Below the pieces are notes generated by a model. That model was not told where the DNA came from. It saw only the letters and a list, made by a program, of their open reading frames with translations, and searched no databases. A stretch of DNA of 64,000 nt, from positions 2,771,501-2,835,500 of the forward strand of contig NC_011566.1 in NCBI RefSeq assembly GCF_000014885.1, read 5' to 3'. The first letter of the stretch is position 1; each line of letters opens with the position of its first letter. Positions 1-8,766 of the stretch are shown one piece after another. A program made the translations under genes and the position numbers. The DNA comes from Shewanella piezotolerans WP3. Lineage in GTDB: Bacteria; Pseudomonadota; Gammaproteobacteria; Enterobacterales; Shewanellaceae.

Positions 1-1
1 A

Positions 2-124
2 AAACCTTTAGAGGTCATTCGAATCATTCACTCTTTCGATCCTTGTATGGCTTGTGCTGTACATGTAATGGATTACAAGGGTACTAATTTGGGTGAATTT
101 AAAATCGATCCCAACGGATTCTAG
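2..124 (+). CDS. hyaB: [NiFe]-hydrogenase large subunit, C-terminal fragment
   Basis: Only the last 40 codons are in the window; the gene begins upstream. The fragment carries the C-terminal nickel-ligand motif DPCMACAVH (residues 13-21 of the fragment), the second CxxC pair that binds the NiFe centre in group 1 hydrogenases. After the final His comes a 19-residue tail, VMDYKGTNLGEFKIDPNGF, which in this family is cut off by a dedicated protease once nickel is inserted. That protease is encoded two genes downstream (hyaD). The stop codon lies 14 bases before hyaC, which fits one operon. The identity is secure from the motif and context; the rest of the protein cannot be judged. Confidence 0.93.
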   Translation, partial: KPLEVIRIIHSFDPCMACAVHVMDYKGTNLGEFKIDPNGF

Positions 125-138
125 TTAAGGGGGTTAGC

Positions 139-807
139 ATGGCAACTCAATCTGCACCCTACCAAAGAGAGCTTGTTTTTGGTGCGGCGATCAGGATTTT
201 TCATTGGCTAAGAGCATTAGCTATTTTGGTCCTGGTTATCACGGGATTTTATATCTCTTGGCCATTTTTGGTCGCACCAGAAAGCTCAGATGTTTTGGTG
301 CAAGGCTATATCCGCGCAGCCCACCAAATATTTGGTTTCCTTTTGGTTTCCATCACGTTGGTAAGAGCTTATCTGTTTTTCTTCGGAAAAAGTGACATCG
401 AAAGACGTTCATTTAAAGATGTACTAAGTCCTAAAAGTTGGCTGACACAACTGAAGTCCTATTTATGGATGGGACATTTAGACAAAGCTGGAGTCTACGG
501 GCCTTTGCAATTTGTGACTTACTTTGCAATTTCGGTTGTCGCCTTTCTTATCTGCGTTACTGGTCTCGTGTTATATGCCAATGTATATCATCAGGGATTA
601 GGCGGCATGCTCGGCGGTATGGCTAATTGGGTCACTATGATGATGGGTGGGTTAGCGCCGGTCAGAATTTGGCACCACTATTTCACATGGGTATTCATTA
701 TTTTTGTTGTGATCCATGTGTACATGGCAGTGTGGTCGGGGATCCGATTTAAGCATAACTCTGTGGACTCTATCGTCTCAGGATACGATTATCATAAGAA
801 GAAATAA
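139..807 (+). CDS. hyaC: Ni/Fe-hydrogenase b-type cytochrome subunit
   Basis: A 222-residue integral membrane dihaem cytochrome b that passes electrons from the periplasmic hydrogenase dimer to the quinone pool. About four hydrophobic helices are visible (roughly residues 25-45, 60-80, 125-147 and 177-200). Candidate haem-ligand histidines are His22 in RIFHWLRA, the His of AAHQIFG, and the HHYFTW and VIHVYM histidines near the C-terminus, as in the HyaC/HupC family. The length is typical. The start is supported by an AAGGGGG ribosome site a few bases upstream. It lies directly between the large subunit and the maturation protease, the usual hyaABCD order. Confidence 0.95.
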   Translation: MATQSAPYQRELVFGAAIRIFHWLRALAILVLVITGFYISWPFLVAPESSDVLVQGYIRAAHQIFGFLLVSITLVRAYLFFFGKSDIERRSFKDVLSPKSWLTQLKSYLWMGHLDKAGVYGPLQFVTYFAISVVAFLICVTGLVLYANVYHQGLGGMLGGMANWVTMMMGGLAPVRIWHHYFTWVFIIFVVIHVYMAVWSGIRFKHNSVDSIVSGYDYHKKK

Positions 808-816
808 AAGGAAAAC

Positions 817-1374
817 ATGAAGATATTGCTACTTGGTATTGGCAATGTCCTGTACGCCGATGAAGGTATCGGCGTACATTTCGTCAATTACATCCAAGAA
901 AATTTCCGTTTCCAGCATCCTGAATATCAGCTCGATATGATGGATGGTGGCACCCTTGCGCAAGGGCTTATTCCCACTTTATGTAAGTACGATTACTTAC
1001 TCGTTGTAGATACCGTTAATGCAAATGGAGTTGAACCTGGTGAGGTCTACTTTTTTGATTTTGATAACGCCCCCCCTGAAATTGACTGGCAAGGTAGTGC
1101 TCACGAAGTTGAGATGCTGCAAACGTTAATCATGATGGAAATGGTGGGTGACAGACCAAAAACTTTTGTGCTCGGCGTAACACCTACCGTGCTTGAGCCT
1201 ATGACTCTCGGCCTTACGCCGCAAATTCAAGCCGCTGTGCCTTTAATGGAAAAAACCTTGCTCAACCACTTTGAAACACTGGGTTTCTCACACTCTCGGC
1301 ATGCCAATATCGATATCAATGCGCTCATTCCCGACTCTTACAAACGTGGCTTAATCTCAGATGAAGAATATTAG
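817..1374 (+). CDS. hyaD: Hydrogenase maturation endopeptidase
   Basis: A 185-residue nickel-dependent protease of the HyaD/HybD/HupD family that removes the C-terminal tail of the large subunit after the metal centre is assembled. The N-terminal motif LLLGIGNVLYADEGIG is present. Residues matching the known nickel ligands of this family can be placed at Glu16, Asp65 (VVDTV) and His96 (SAHEVEM). The start has a clear AAAGGA site. The 3' end overlaps the next gene by 14 bases, so translation of the two is probably coupled. Its substrate motif is visible at the end of the gene two places upstream. Confidence 0.95.
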   Translation: MKILLLGIGNVLYADEGIGVHFVNYIQENFRFQHPEYQLDMMDGGTLAQGLIPTLCKYDYLLVVDTVNANGVEPGEVYFFDFDNAPPEIDWQGSAHEVEMLQTLIMMEMVGDRPKTFVLGVTPTVLEPMTLGLTPQIQAAVPLMEKTLLNHFETLGFSHSRHANIDINALIPDSYKRGLISDEEY

Positions 1375-3133
1375 ATTTGAATTTGACTGTCAGCGCGAAG
1401 TGCCCTTCTATGGTCACCTTTGCAATCAATACCTTTTAAACGAGCAGTATGACGTTACCATTGGCCAGACAGGAAGCAACTACTTTATAGAAGCCAAAGG
1501 GGAACAACCCGAATTAGAACGGCTAGCAGATGCTATCGCGGAAGATTTTTTAATTTCATCTTGGTTAATCAAACCCAATATTATCCTGATAGACACTCCC
1601 AAAGGTGATGTTAAATTATTGCAGCACTCACCATTAACTCAAGAATACTGCCAGCAATGTCAGCCCTACTTTGGTGACAATCAAGCCAAGCACTTTGGCC
1701 GTCTTGACTATATTTGTCCTTGCTGCCAAGCAGATAAACGCATTGCTAAACAACATCAAACAACCAGCCTTGATGAAATTAGGGAACTGTTAGAAAAACT
1801 TGAAAACCAAGGCTTTGTTGAACTGCCTTCAATTGATAACAAGCGGGGCATAAAGTTAAGCTATCAACCCAATATTGCAGAGAATAGCAACGTAAGACAA
1901 AAGCTGGTGATCTGTAACCCAAACAAACTTAATGCACACTTTATCGTGACAGAGCAGCAAGTGCACGCACTATCGAGTATCGAAAAGCCTCTGATCTGTT
2001 GTCGTCCTATCGATAGCCACCCGAGACTTTCGGATCCACTCTACTCTCTTTGTTTTGCAAATTCTCGATTGCTGATGGTTGCATGTGAACTACTTCGTCA
2101 ACGTGGTATTGATTGGATCTATATCGAGCATACCGACAACCCTCAATTTGCAATGGTCAGCTCTCAGTGGGTGCCACTTCAAGAAACAGGGGTTGGAAAT
2201 TCGACCTTAACTTATCGATCAAATTTGGTGCCACTACATGATGATGTACACCTTGGCCAATATGAGGTCCATTGGGTAAAGGATCATATCGAAGTGTGTG
2301 GTAATACTCATGTTGATGCTAAAGACCAAGGGGTTACCGAGCATTCAGCTCAAGATGATGCTGCGACTTGTGCTTTGCACTCTGCCAATCTTGCCACTAA
2401 AAAAGCAAAAAACTGTGCAGTCCTTTATTTAAGTAACAGCAACAAAAGTCGTATAGTGACTATGGACGCCAAGCAAAAAATTGAACTATTCTTTGAGTTT
2501 CCAAACTTACCAAATAATGGATATGAAATCGTACACCAGATAGATTCATCGCCACAAAAAAATCTATTTGAAAAATATAAAACACTCTACCCCGACGACT
2601 ATTTAGCGTTGCTAGAGTTAAAACTTGTTGGCCCAACCAATAATATCCAATCACTATGGGCTATTGCAGCTATTTTGTTGGGCGCAGCCACAAAAGAGAA
2701 AAACCTTCGCCTAGACAAAATACAACTTAATGACTTTGTGATAGCCAATGCGATGCGGCACAAAGGCAGCAATGCGCCACGTATCGACTTCCCCCTTACT
2801 CGTGGAGAAGCGCATAGAAGTCTAAACTGGTGCAAAACACTGGGAAGTATCATAAGTTTTAGACTTGCAGAAGAAGGCAATATTGAAAAACTCGCGTTTG
2901 CTATGCACGATTCACTGGCCGACTTTATCTGCAATTGGATTGAACATTTAGATCAAAACATCTCTATAAAATCTGTCGTTCTCGCTGGCAGTAGTTTTGA
3001 TAATGAGCTTTTAGGCAAAAGAATAGCCTTACGTTTAGGTAAAAACTTTGAGCTAAATCCAAACCCTCAAATGGACTTAGAAGGGTTAAACATTGCTGTT
3101 GGCTCTCTGTTTTTAAAACAGCGAAGACATTAA
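1361..3133 (+). CDS. HypF-like paralogue, divergent, probable hydrogenase accessory protein
   Basis: A 590-residue protein that looks like a degenerate relative of HypF, the gene directly after it. It keeps a zinc-finger-like motif C97-x2-C100-x18-C119-x2-C122, the same spacing as the first HypF zinc finger (C111-x2-C114-x18-C133-x2-C136 in the neighbour). A YrdC-like stretch follows (IEKPLICCRPID, then about 50 residues). The C-terminal 60 residues resemble the end of the HypF Kae1-like domain: VVLAGSSFDNELL here against VVLTGGVFQNRYL in HypF. The HypF acylphosphatase signature GVGFRPFVYRLA, the second zinc finger and the HHYAH metal site are absent. It overlaps hyaD by 14 bases and hypF by one. 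Catalysis of the full HypF reaction is unlikely; a scaffold or carbamoyl/cyanide-handling role is inference. Confidence 0.75.
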   Translation: MKNIRFEFDCQREVPFYGHLCNQYLLNEQYDVTIGQTGSNYFIEAKGEQPELERLADAIAEDFLISSWLIKPNIILIDTPKGDVKLLQHSPLTQEYCQQCQPYFGDNQAKHFGRLDYICPCCQADKRIAKQHQTTSLDEIRELLEKLENQGFVELPSIDNKRGIKLSYQPNIAENSNVRQKLVICNPNKLNAHFIVTEQQVHALSSIEKPLICCRPIDSHPRLSDPLYSLCFANSRLLMVACELLRQRGIDWIYIEHTDNPQFAMVSSQWVPLQETGVGNSTLTYRSNLVPLHDDVHLGQYEVHWVKDHIEVCGNTHVDAKDQGVTEHSAQDDAATCALHSANLATKKAKNCAVLYLSNSNKSRIVTMDAKQKIELFFEFPNLPNNGYEIVHQIDSSPQKNLFEKYKTLYPDDYLALLELKLVGPTNNIQSLWAIAAILLGAATKEKNLRLDKIQLNDFVIANAMRHKGSNAPRIDFPLTRGEAHRSLNWCKTLGSIISFRLAEEGNIEKLAFAMHDSLADFICNWIEHLDQNISIKSVVLAGSSFDNELLGKRIALRLGKNFELNPNPQMDLEGLNIAVGSLFLKQRRH

Positions 3134-5529
3134 TGACAATGGCACTAACCCGAGTAGAGATCAAGATTACCGGCATCGTTCAAGGTGTCGGTTTTAGGCC
3201 GTTTGTTTATCGTTTAGCACATGACCTTGCACTTAGTGGCAGTGTGCTTAACAACAGTGAAGGGGTAACCATAGAGGCTCAAGCTAGTGAGTACACCATT
3301 GAGCAGTTCAAGTTACTGCTAACTTCTCCCCCTCCTTTGGCTCGCATCGACAGTTTCGAGACTAAACAGATCCCAGTAGAAAAAGCTCAAGAACAGTTTT
3401 GTATCATCCATAGCCAAAATAATGCCGATGCGATAGTCGCTGTATCTGCAGATAAATGTACCTGTGCTGATTGCTTCGCTGATATAAGCAACCCAAAGTC
3501 TCGCTATTTTAGATACCCGTTCACCAACTGTACAAATTGTGGTCCTAGATACACCATCATAAACAACTTACCTTACGACAGAGTCAACACCAGCATGGCG
3601 ACTTTTGTCATGTGTACAACCTGCGAAAAGGAGTATCAAGACCCACTAAATAGACGTTACCATGCACAACCAGTTAGTTGCCCAAACTGTGGTCCTCAAT
3701 TGAGCTTTCGCAATCTAAATTTGAGCATAACGAGCAGTGAATCGGATCCATTAGTACAGGCAATCGAAGCAATAAAATCGGGTAAAATACTCGCAATAAA
3801 AGGGCTTGGTGGCTTTCATTTAGTTTGCGATGCTACTAACCACGACAGTGTGAAAGCATTACGCCAGCGTAAGAATCGACCTGCAAAGCCTTTGGCTATC
3901 ATGGTTGAAAACAGTCAAGTTGCGAAGAAACTCGTAACAGGTAATGATACTGAGTGGCAAACACTAAACAGTAATGAACGACCCATTACCGTTATGCAAA
4001 AACGGCAAAAACCTGAGCTAGAGATAAGCAGCATTATTGCCCCAGATATCGATAGGCTTGGAGTATTTTTGCCTTATACTCCCTTACATCAAATGTTAAT
4101 GGAGCGAGTCGCACGGCCTTTAGTCATGACCAGTGCCAACCTTTCTGGTGAGCCGATCATTACAGCTAGTGAAGATATAGTGAGCAAACTGGGCCATATT
4201 GTTGACCATATTTTAGATCATAATCGCCCTATCCTAAATGGCTGTGATGACAGCGTCGTTCAAGTGATAAATAACAGGCTGCAGATCTTAAGGCTAGCCC
4301 GTGGATATGCGCCGCTTTCTATCTATAGCCCACAGCATATCGAAAAACCAACACTTGGGTTAGGCGCCCAACAGAAAAACACGCTATGTTTTGCTTTCGG
4401 CCATAATCTATTTTTAAGCCCTCACATAGGCGATCTGGTATCCGTCGAAGCTGAACGCTATTTTCACGACACGCTGAGTACTTTCTCACGGCTATACCAC
4501 TTCGAAGCAAAGCTATTAGTGCATGACAGGCACCCGAACTACTTTACTAGCCAATGGGCTGCTGATGAAGAGGAAGCCTTTAAAACTGAGGTTCAGCACC
4601 ACTACGCTCATGTGCTAAGTGTACTGGCCGAAAATAAAACCACCGAACAAGTGCTCGCTTTCACATTTGATGGTACAGGTTTAGGTGAAGACCATACCCT
4701 TTGGGGGGGCGAAGTTTTGCTTGCTGATGCCTATAAGTTCGAGCGTATCGCTCACCTAACCCCCTTTAAACTCATTGGTGGAGAGCAAGCGATTAAACAG
4801 CCTGTAAGGTTACTTATTTCAATCTTACTTGAAAAGTATTCACCAGAAGAGATTGCAGCAATGAAATTGCCTGCCATCGACAATCTAAGTCGCACTCATT
4901 TGAGCAATCTTTGTAAGGTCTGGCATAAAACATCACCTAACAGCCAGACCAGTTCTATCGGTAGGCTATTTGATGTTGTTGCTGTATTGCTTAACCTCGT
5001 TGATATTATCCAGTATGAAGGACAAGCAGGGATACTCCTCGAAACGGCTGCTAACAGCGTTATACCTAGTGATGATATGAATAATTATCACGGGAAAGCA
5101 AAAGAAGATTTAAAAGCCAATAATATTGAAATTCAGTGCGACTTTAAACTGCACTTAACCGAACGCAATCAATGGCAACCGATAGAACTTATTGAGCAGA
5201 TCCTTACCGAAATTCACAAAATGCCACTAACAACAGACAGGGTCAATTTTATCGCTCGAGCCTTTATGGATTGTATTGCTAACATGGTATGTGATATTGC
5301 CTTAGGCTTTAAATCTACTCCTATAGTGTTAACTGGGGGGGTATTTCAAAACCGTTACCTCTTAGAGCGATGCGAAAGACAACTCACAGCCCAAGCAAAC
5401 AAAATCATGCAGCCAAAGTTTGTACCTATAAATGACGCCGGCATTGCCCTTGGGCAAGCATGGTTTGCAATCAATAATAATATTGAAACTACTATCGATA
5501 ACATTTGTAACCCACCACCACAAATGTGA
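3133..5529 (+). CDS. hypF: Carbamoyltransferase HypF
   Basis: A 798-residue enzyme that turns carbamoyl phosphate and ATP into a carbamoyl adenylate and transfers the carbamoyl group to the C-terminal Cys of HypE, the first step to the cyanide ligands of the NiFe site. All family domains are visible in order: acylphosphatase (QGVGFRPFVYRLAHD, residues 17-31), two zinc fingers (CADC...CTNC and CTTC...CPNC, about 111-190), YrdC-like (GLGGFHLVCDAT, from about 230) and Kae1-like (HHYAHVLSVLAEN, FDGTGLGEDHTLWGGE, VVLTGGVFQNRYL equivalent). Length is normal. The ATG overlaps the previous stop (TAATG); an ATG six bases later is a possible alternative start. Confidence 0.96.
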   Translation: MTMALTRVEIKITGIVQGVGFRPFVYRLAHDLALSGSVLNNSEGVTIEAQASEYTIEQFKLLLTSPPPLARIDSFETKQIPVEKAQEQFCIIHSQNNADAIVAVSADKCTCADCFADISNPKSRYFRYPFTNCTNCGPRYTIINNLPYDRVNTSMATFVMCTTCEKEYQDPLNRRYHAQPVSCPNCGPQLSFRNLNLSITSSESDPLVQAIEAIKSGKILAIKGLGGFHLVCDATNHDSVKALRQRKNRPAKPLAIMVENSQVAKKLVTGNDTEWQTLNSNERPITVMQKRQKPELEISSIIAPDIDRLGVFLPYTPLHQMLMERVARPLVMTSANLSGEPIITASEDIVSKLGHIVDHILDHNRPILNGCDDSVVQVINNRLQILRLARGYAPLSIYSPQHIEKPTLGLGAQQKNTLCFAFGHNLFLSPHIGDLVSVEAERYFHDTLSTFSRLYHFEAKLLVHDRHPNYFTSQWAADEEEAFKTEVQHHYAHVLSVLAENKTTEQVLAFTFDGTGLGEDHTLWGGEVLLADAYKFERIAHLTPFKLIGGEQAIKQPVRLLISILLEKYSPEEIAAMKLPAIDNLSRTHLSNLCKVWHKTSPNSQTSSIGRLFDVVAVLLNLVDIIQYEGQAGILLETAANSVIPSDDMNNYHGKAKEDLKANNIEIQCDFKLHLTERNQWQPIELIEQILTEIHKMPLTTDRVNFIARAFMDCIANMVCDIALGFKSTPIVLTGGVFQNRYLLERCERQLTAQANKIMQPKFVPINDAGIALGQAWFAINNNIETTIDNICNPPPQM

Positions 5530-5557
5530 CCCCTATTGCGCTTTGAAACCCATTAAC

Positions 5558-5571
5558 CTGATTTACATCAA
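5558..5571 (+). promoter_or_regulatory. FNR/EtrA-type box in front of hypB
   Basis: CTGAT-TTAC-ATCAA matches the FNR consensus TTGAT-N4-ATCAA at nine of ten positions. Its centre (5564.5) predicts a class II start site near 5606, and GACAAT at 5594-5599 is a fair -10 element at the right distance. It sits in the only real gap (99 bases) between hypF and hypB, so hypBCDEA probably have their own anaerobically induced promoter besides read-through from hya. Confidence 0.6.
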
Positions 5572-5628
5572 AGTCGGTTTGCTTTTAGTGATCGACAATA
5601 AAATATAACTAATAAAACGGAGTTACCT

Positions 5629-6390
5629 ATGTGCCAAGATTGTGGCTGTTCTATTACCCGTCATGACCATTCTTTAAGCCCAAGCCATTCTCATGCTCAA
5701 GTGGATGAAAACATAGCAACCAATCCGCAATTAAATGATAAAAAAACCCTATCAGTTATCCATAAGATCTTGGATAAAAATGATATTGAAGCACAACACA
5801 ATCGAAAACACTTCGAAGCACAATCAGTGACAGCTTTTAATCTCATGAGCAGTCCTGGCAGCGGAAAGACGACCCTGTTAGAGCATCTTCACCTACATAC
5901 CGACCTTAATTATGCAGTGATAGAAGGCGATTTGGAGACCTCAAGAGATGCTGATAGATTAAAAGCTAAAGGCATAGATGCATTTCAGATCCAAACTGGG
6001 GCAGCCTGTCACCTCGATGCCTTTATGGTCCACAGTGCCCTGCACCACATTGACTTAAACGCGATTGATATCTGCTTTGTCGAAAACGTAGGTAATTTGG
6101 TTTGCCCAGCAAGCTATGATGTGGGTACCCATAAAAATGTGGTGTTGCTATCAGTACCCGAAGGTGATGATAAAATCGAGAAGTACCCAGTGATGTTTCG
6201 CCGTGCCGATGTGGTGTTAATCACCAAAGCGGATTTGATGCCTCATTTTGATTTCAGTATCGAAGAATCCAAAGCCCAACTAAAAAAACTAAACCCAAAT
6301 GTGGATCTAATCGAAGTATCAATTAAGGACAGCCAGTCTTTAGAAAAGGTGGCTAACTGGTTAGCCAATCATCTTGGAGGCAAAGCCTAA
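5629..6390 (+). CDS. hypB: Hydrogenase nickel incorporation GTPase HypB
   Basis: A 253-residue SIMIBI-class GTPase that, with HypA, delivers nickel to the hydrogenase large subunit. The N-terminus MCQDCGCS carries the Cys motif of the high-affinity metal site of the E. coli type. A short His-rich linker follows (HDHSLSPSHSHAQ), much shorter than the long His tracts of nickel-storing HypB proteins. The P-loop is SSPGSGKTTLLE (about residues 81-92). The G-domain metal site is GAACHLDA, and NxxD-type guanine recognition is represented by ITKADLM. The start has a CGGAG site. The stop overlaps the hypC ATG by one base. Confidence 0.96.
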   Translation: MCQDCGCSITRHDHSLSPSHSHAQVDENIATNPQLNDKKTLSVIHKILDKNDIEAQHNRKHFEAQSVTAFNLMSSPGSGKTTLLEHLHLHTDLNYAVIEGDLETSRDADRLKAKGIDAFQIQTGAACHLDAFMVHSALHHIDLNAIDICFVENVGNLVCPASYDVGTHKNVVLLSVPEGDDKIEKYPVMFRRADVVLITKADLMPHFDFSIEESKAQLKKLNPNVDLIEVSIKDSQSLEKVANWLANHLGGKA

Positions 6391-6635
6391 TGTGTCTGTC
6401 AATCCCCTCTCAAGTTTTTGAGATCCACCAAGATGAAGAATCGGTCACAGTCGATACTATGGGTGTTAAACGTAAAGTCTCGAGTCACTTGATGACAGAG
6501 CCTCTAAAGCTAGGTGATTATGTATTGATCCATATTGGCTTTGTAATGAATAAGATCGATAAGGAAGATGCCCAAGAAAGTCTGAGTTTATATAGGGAGA
6601 TCGTCGCAAAGATTGAACAAGAGGAGCAGAGCTGA
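6390..6635 (+). CDS. hypC: Hydrogenase assembly chaperone HypC/HybG
   Basis: An 81-residue small chaperone that works with HypD to carry the Fe(CN)2CO group to the apo large subunit. It starts MCLSIP, with the essential Cys2 after the initiator Met, and keeps the family pattern (VDTMGVKRKVSSHL, GDYVLIHIGFVMNKID). The ribosome site GGAGG lies inside the end of hypB. It overlaps hypB by one base and hypD by one base, so the three are translated as a unit. Only one hypC-type gene is visible here. Confidence 0.96.
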   Translation: MCLSIPSQVFEIHQDEESVTVDTMGVKRKVSSHLMTEPLKLGDYVLIHIGFVMNKIDKEDAQESLSLYREIVAKIEQEEQS

Positions 6636-7756
6636 TGCTAACTCTCGATGCTCTTTACAAGGGTTTTAGGGATCCAGAAGTCATCAAATCATTAGCGAAA
6701 GAGATTAAACTCGAAGCTGCTAAATGTAGTGATAAAATTAATATTATGGAGGTTTGTGGTGGCCATACTCACACCATCATGAAGTATGGAATAAATCAGC
6801 TACTGCCAGATAATATTGAGTTTATTCACGGGCCTGGTTGCCCAGTTTGTATTATGCCAAAAGAACGTATTGATCATGCGGCCGCATTAGCTAGTATGCC
6901 CGATACTATTTTGATCACCCTTGGGGACATGATCCGCGTTCCTGGCTCCAAAGGCAGTCTGGCGCAATTTAGAGCAGATGGTTGTGATATAAGACCTATT
7001 TATGACCCACTCGATAGTTTAAAAATAGCGTTAGACAACCCAGATAAAACAGTCATATTCTTCGCCATTGGATTTGAAACGTCTACCCCAATGACAGCGG
7101 TATTGCTTGAGCAAGCTGAAAAGCAGCAGATAAATAACCTACTTTTCCATATTAACCATGTCCTAGTGCCACCAGCTATTGATGCGGTAATGGCCGATCC
7201 TGCCGCCAAAGTTAACGCATTCATAGGTCCTGCGCATGTCAGCGTGATCAGTGGCGCCAAAGTGTACCGGGCTGCCGTAGAAAGCTATGACACGCCTGTC
7301 GTGGTGTCAGGTTTTGAGCCAGTGGATGTTATGGAATCTATCTTGATGATCACTAAGCAAAAATCGAGATCACAATCACAATTAGAGAACCAATATAGCC
7401 GCGCTGTATCAGAGCAAGGGAATTTAGCAGCTCAAGGGCTCGTTAACAAATACATGATGGTTCGACCAAATTTTCGCTGGCGAGGCTTAGGTCCAATACC
7501 TGACTCGGCATTAATGCTGCGCGAAGAATACCAGCATAGAGATGCGGAAGTCGTTTATAAAGATAAACTCCCACAACAAGAGATAGATGATCACAAAGCG
7601 TGCCAATGCGGAGATATTCTACGGGGACTATCTAAACCTAAAGACTGCAAAGTGTTTGGACGCGGATGCAGTCCAGAAACCCCATTAGGGAGTTGCATGG
7701 TCAGCTCTGAAGGTGCCTGTAATGCGTATTATAGATATAATGGAGTGACTGTATGA
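6635..7756 (+). CDS. hypD: Hydrogenase maturation iron-sulfur protein HypD
   Basis: A 373-residue [4Fe-4S] protein that forms the scaffold, with HypC, on which iron receives CN and CO ligands. The conserved motifs are all present: MEVCGGHTHTIMKYG (about residues 38-52), HGPGCPVC (about 65-74), FAIGFETSTPMTA, and the C-terminal cluster cysteines (HKACQCGDIL, VFGRGCSPETPLGSCMVSSEGAC). Length is typical. It overlaps hypC by one base and hypE by four bases. Confidence 0.96.
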   Translation: MLTLDALYKGFRDPEVIKSLAKEIKLEAAKCSDKINIMEVCGGHTHTIMKYGINQLLPDNIEFIHGPGCPVCIMPKERIDHAAALASMPDTILITLGDMIRVPGSKGSLAQFRADGCDIRPIYDPLDSLKIALDNPDKTVIFFAIGFETSTPMTAVLLEQAEKQQINNLLFHINHVLVPPAIDAVMADPAAKVNAFIGPAHVSVISGAKVYRAAVESYDTPVVVSGFEPVDVMESILMITKQKSRSQSQLENQYSRAVSEQGNLAAQGLVNKYMMVRPNFRWRGLGPIPDSALMLREEYQHRDAEVVYKDKLPQQEIDDHKACQCGDILRGLSKPKDCKVFGRGCSPETPLGSCMVSSEGACNAYYRYNGVTV

Positions 7757-8766
7757 GCACTAATGTGAGTAAAACCGTTCAGCTTAGCCATGGCGGAGGC
7801 GGCAAAGAGATGAACCGCCTGATCAAAGACATTTTCTTTAAAGCCTTCGACAATCCTATATTAAGGAATGAAGAGGATTCGGCACGTTTGCACTTTAACG
7901 GAGATACCGCCTTTACTACAGACTCTTTTACTGTAGCGCCACTCTTTTTTGCAGGGGGAGATATAGGAAAGCTTGCCATTGCAGGAACGGTAAACGATCT
8001 CGCGATGATGGGCGCAGAGCCGCAATTTTTAAGCAGTAGCTTTATCATTGAGGAAGGTTTTCCAATCGACTCTCTTAAGACTATTGTCTTAAGTATGGCT
8101 GCTGAGCTTAAAAAGTCGGGTGCTCGAATTGTATGTGGAGACACCAAAGTTGTGCCAAGAGGCTGTGCTGATGGCGTATTCATCAATACCTCGGGGGTCG
8201 GGCGTATTATCAATAACGGCATCTCAGTTAAAAACCTAAAGCATGATGATGTCATCATTGTTTCCCGTGATATAGGCCGACATGGCGCGGCAATTTTAAT
8301 GGCTCGGGAAGGTCTCGCGGTGGAATCTGAGCTCACCAGCGACTGCGCGACGCTATGGCCTATTGTTGAACAACTCATCGCGAGTAATGTTGAAATACAT
8401 GCTATGCGTGATGCCACTCGTGGTGGTCTATCTGCTGTACTAAACGAATGGGCATCGGCCTCACAAGTTGGCATTACTGCTAATGAATCTGAAATACCCG
8501 TTAGCCAAGAAGTCGCAGGTTTGTGTGAGCTTTATGGATTTGAGCCATTCGATTTAGCCAATGAGGGCACTTTTATTCTTGCTGTGCCCCAAGATTGTGC
8601 TGAGAAAACTCTACAGATCATGCAAACGTTTTGCCACTGCGAACAAGCAGCTATCATCGGTAAGGTTAATGATTTTAAGCCAGGAAAAGTTATCCTTAAT
8701 ACTCCGTGGGGAAGTAGTCGATTTTTAGATGTTCCGCAAGGTGAGTTACTGCCGAGGATCTGCTAG
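7753..8766 (+). CDS. hypE: Hydrogenase maturation thiocyanate-forming protein HypE
   Basis: A 337-residue PurM/SelD-fold enzyme that dehydrates the carbamoyl group placed on its C-terminal Cys by HypF, giving a thiocyanate that donates cyanide. The protein ends in PRIC, the family's C-terminal acceptor Cys. The N-terminal SHGGGGKEMNRLI and the ATP-binding regions (TDSFTVAPLFFAGGDIGKLA, GDTKVV, MRDATRGGL) are typical. The start ATG overlaps the hypD stop by four bases. The reverse strand holds a long open frame (7779-8474), judged a shadow. Confidence 0.96.
   Translation: MSTNVSKTVQLSHGGGGKEMNRLIKDIFFKAFDNPILRNEEDSARLHFNGDTAFTTDSFTVAPLFFAGGDIGKLAIAGTVNDLAMMGAEPQFLSSSFIIEEGFPIDSLKTIVLSMAAELKKSGARIVCGDTKVVPRGCADGVFINTSGVGRIINNGISVKNLKHDDVIIVSRDIGRHGAAILMAREGLAVESELTSDCATLWPIVEQLIASNVEIHAMRDATRGGLSAVLNEWASASQVGITANESEIPVSQEVAGLCELYGFEPFDLANEGTFILAVPQDCAEKTLQIMQTFCHCEQAAIIGKVNDFKPGKVILNTPWGSSRFLDVPQGELLPRIC

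Noticed and set aside
5530..5557. Possible terminator between hypF and hypB
   Set aside because: No convincing inverted repeat with T-run was found; read-through from hya is likely.
7779..8474. Long open frame of 231 codons on the minus strand inside hypE
   Set aside because: It is antisense to a fully conserved hypE, has a Ser/Pro-rich composition with no recognisable motif, and no ribosome site. Treated as a shadow.
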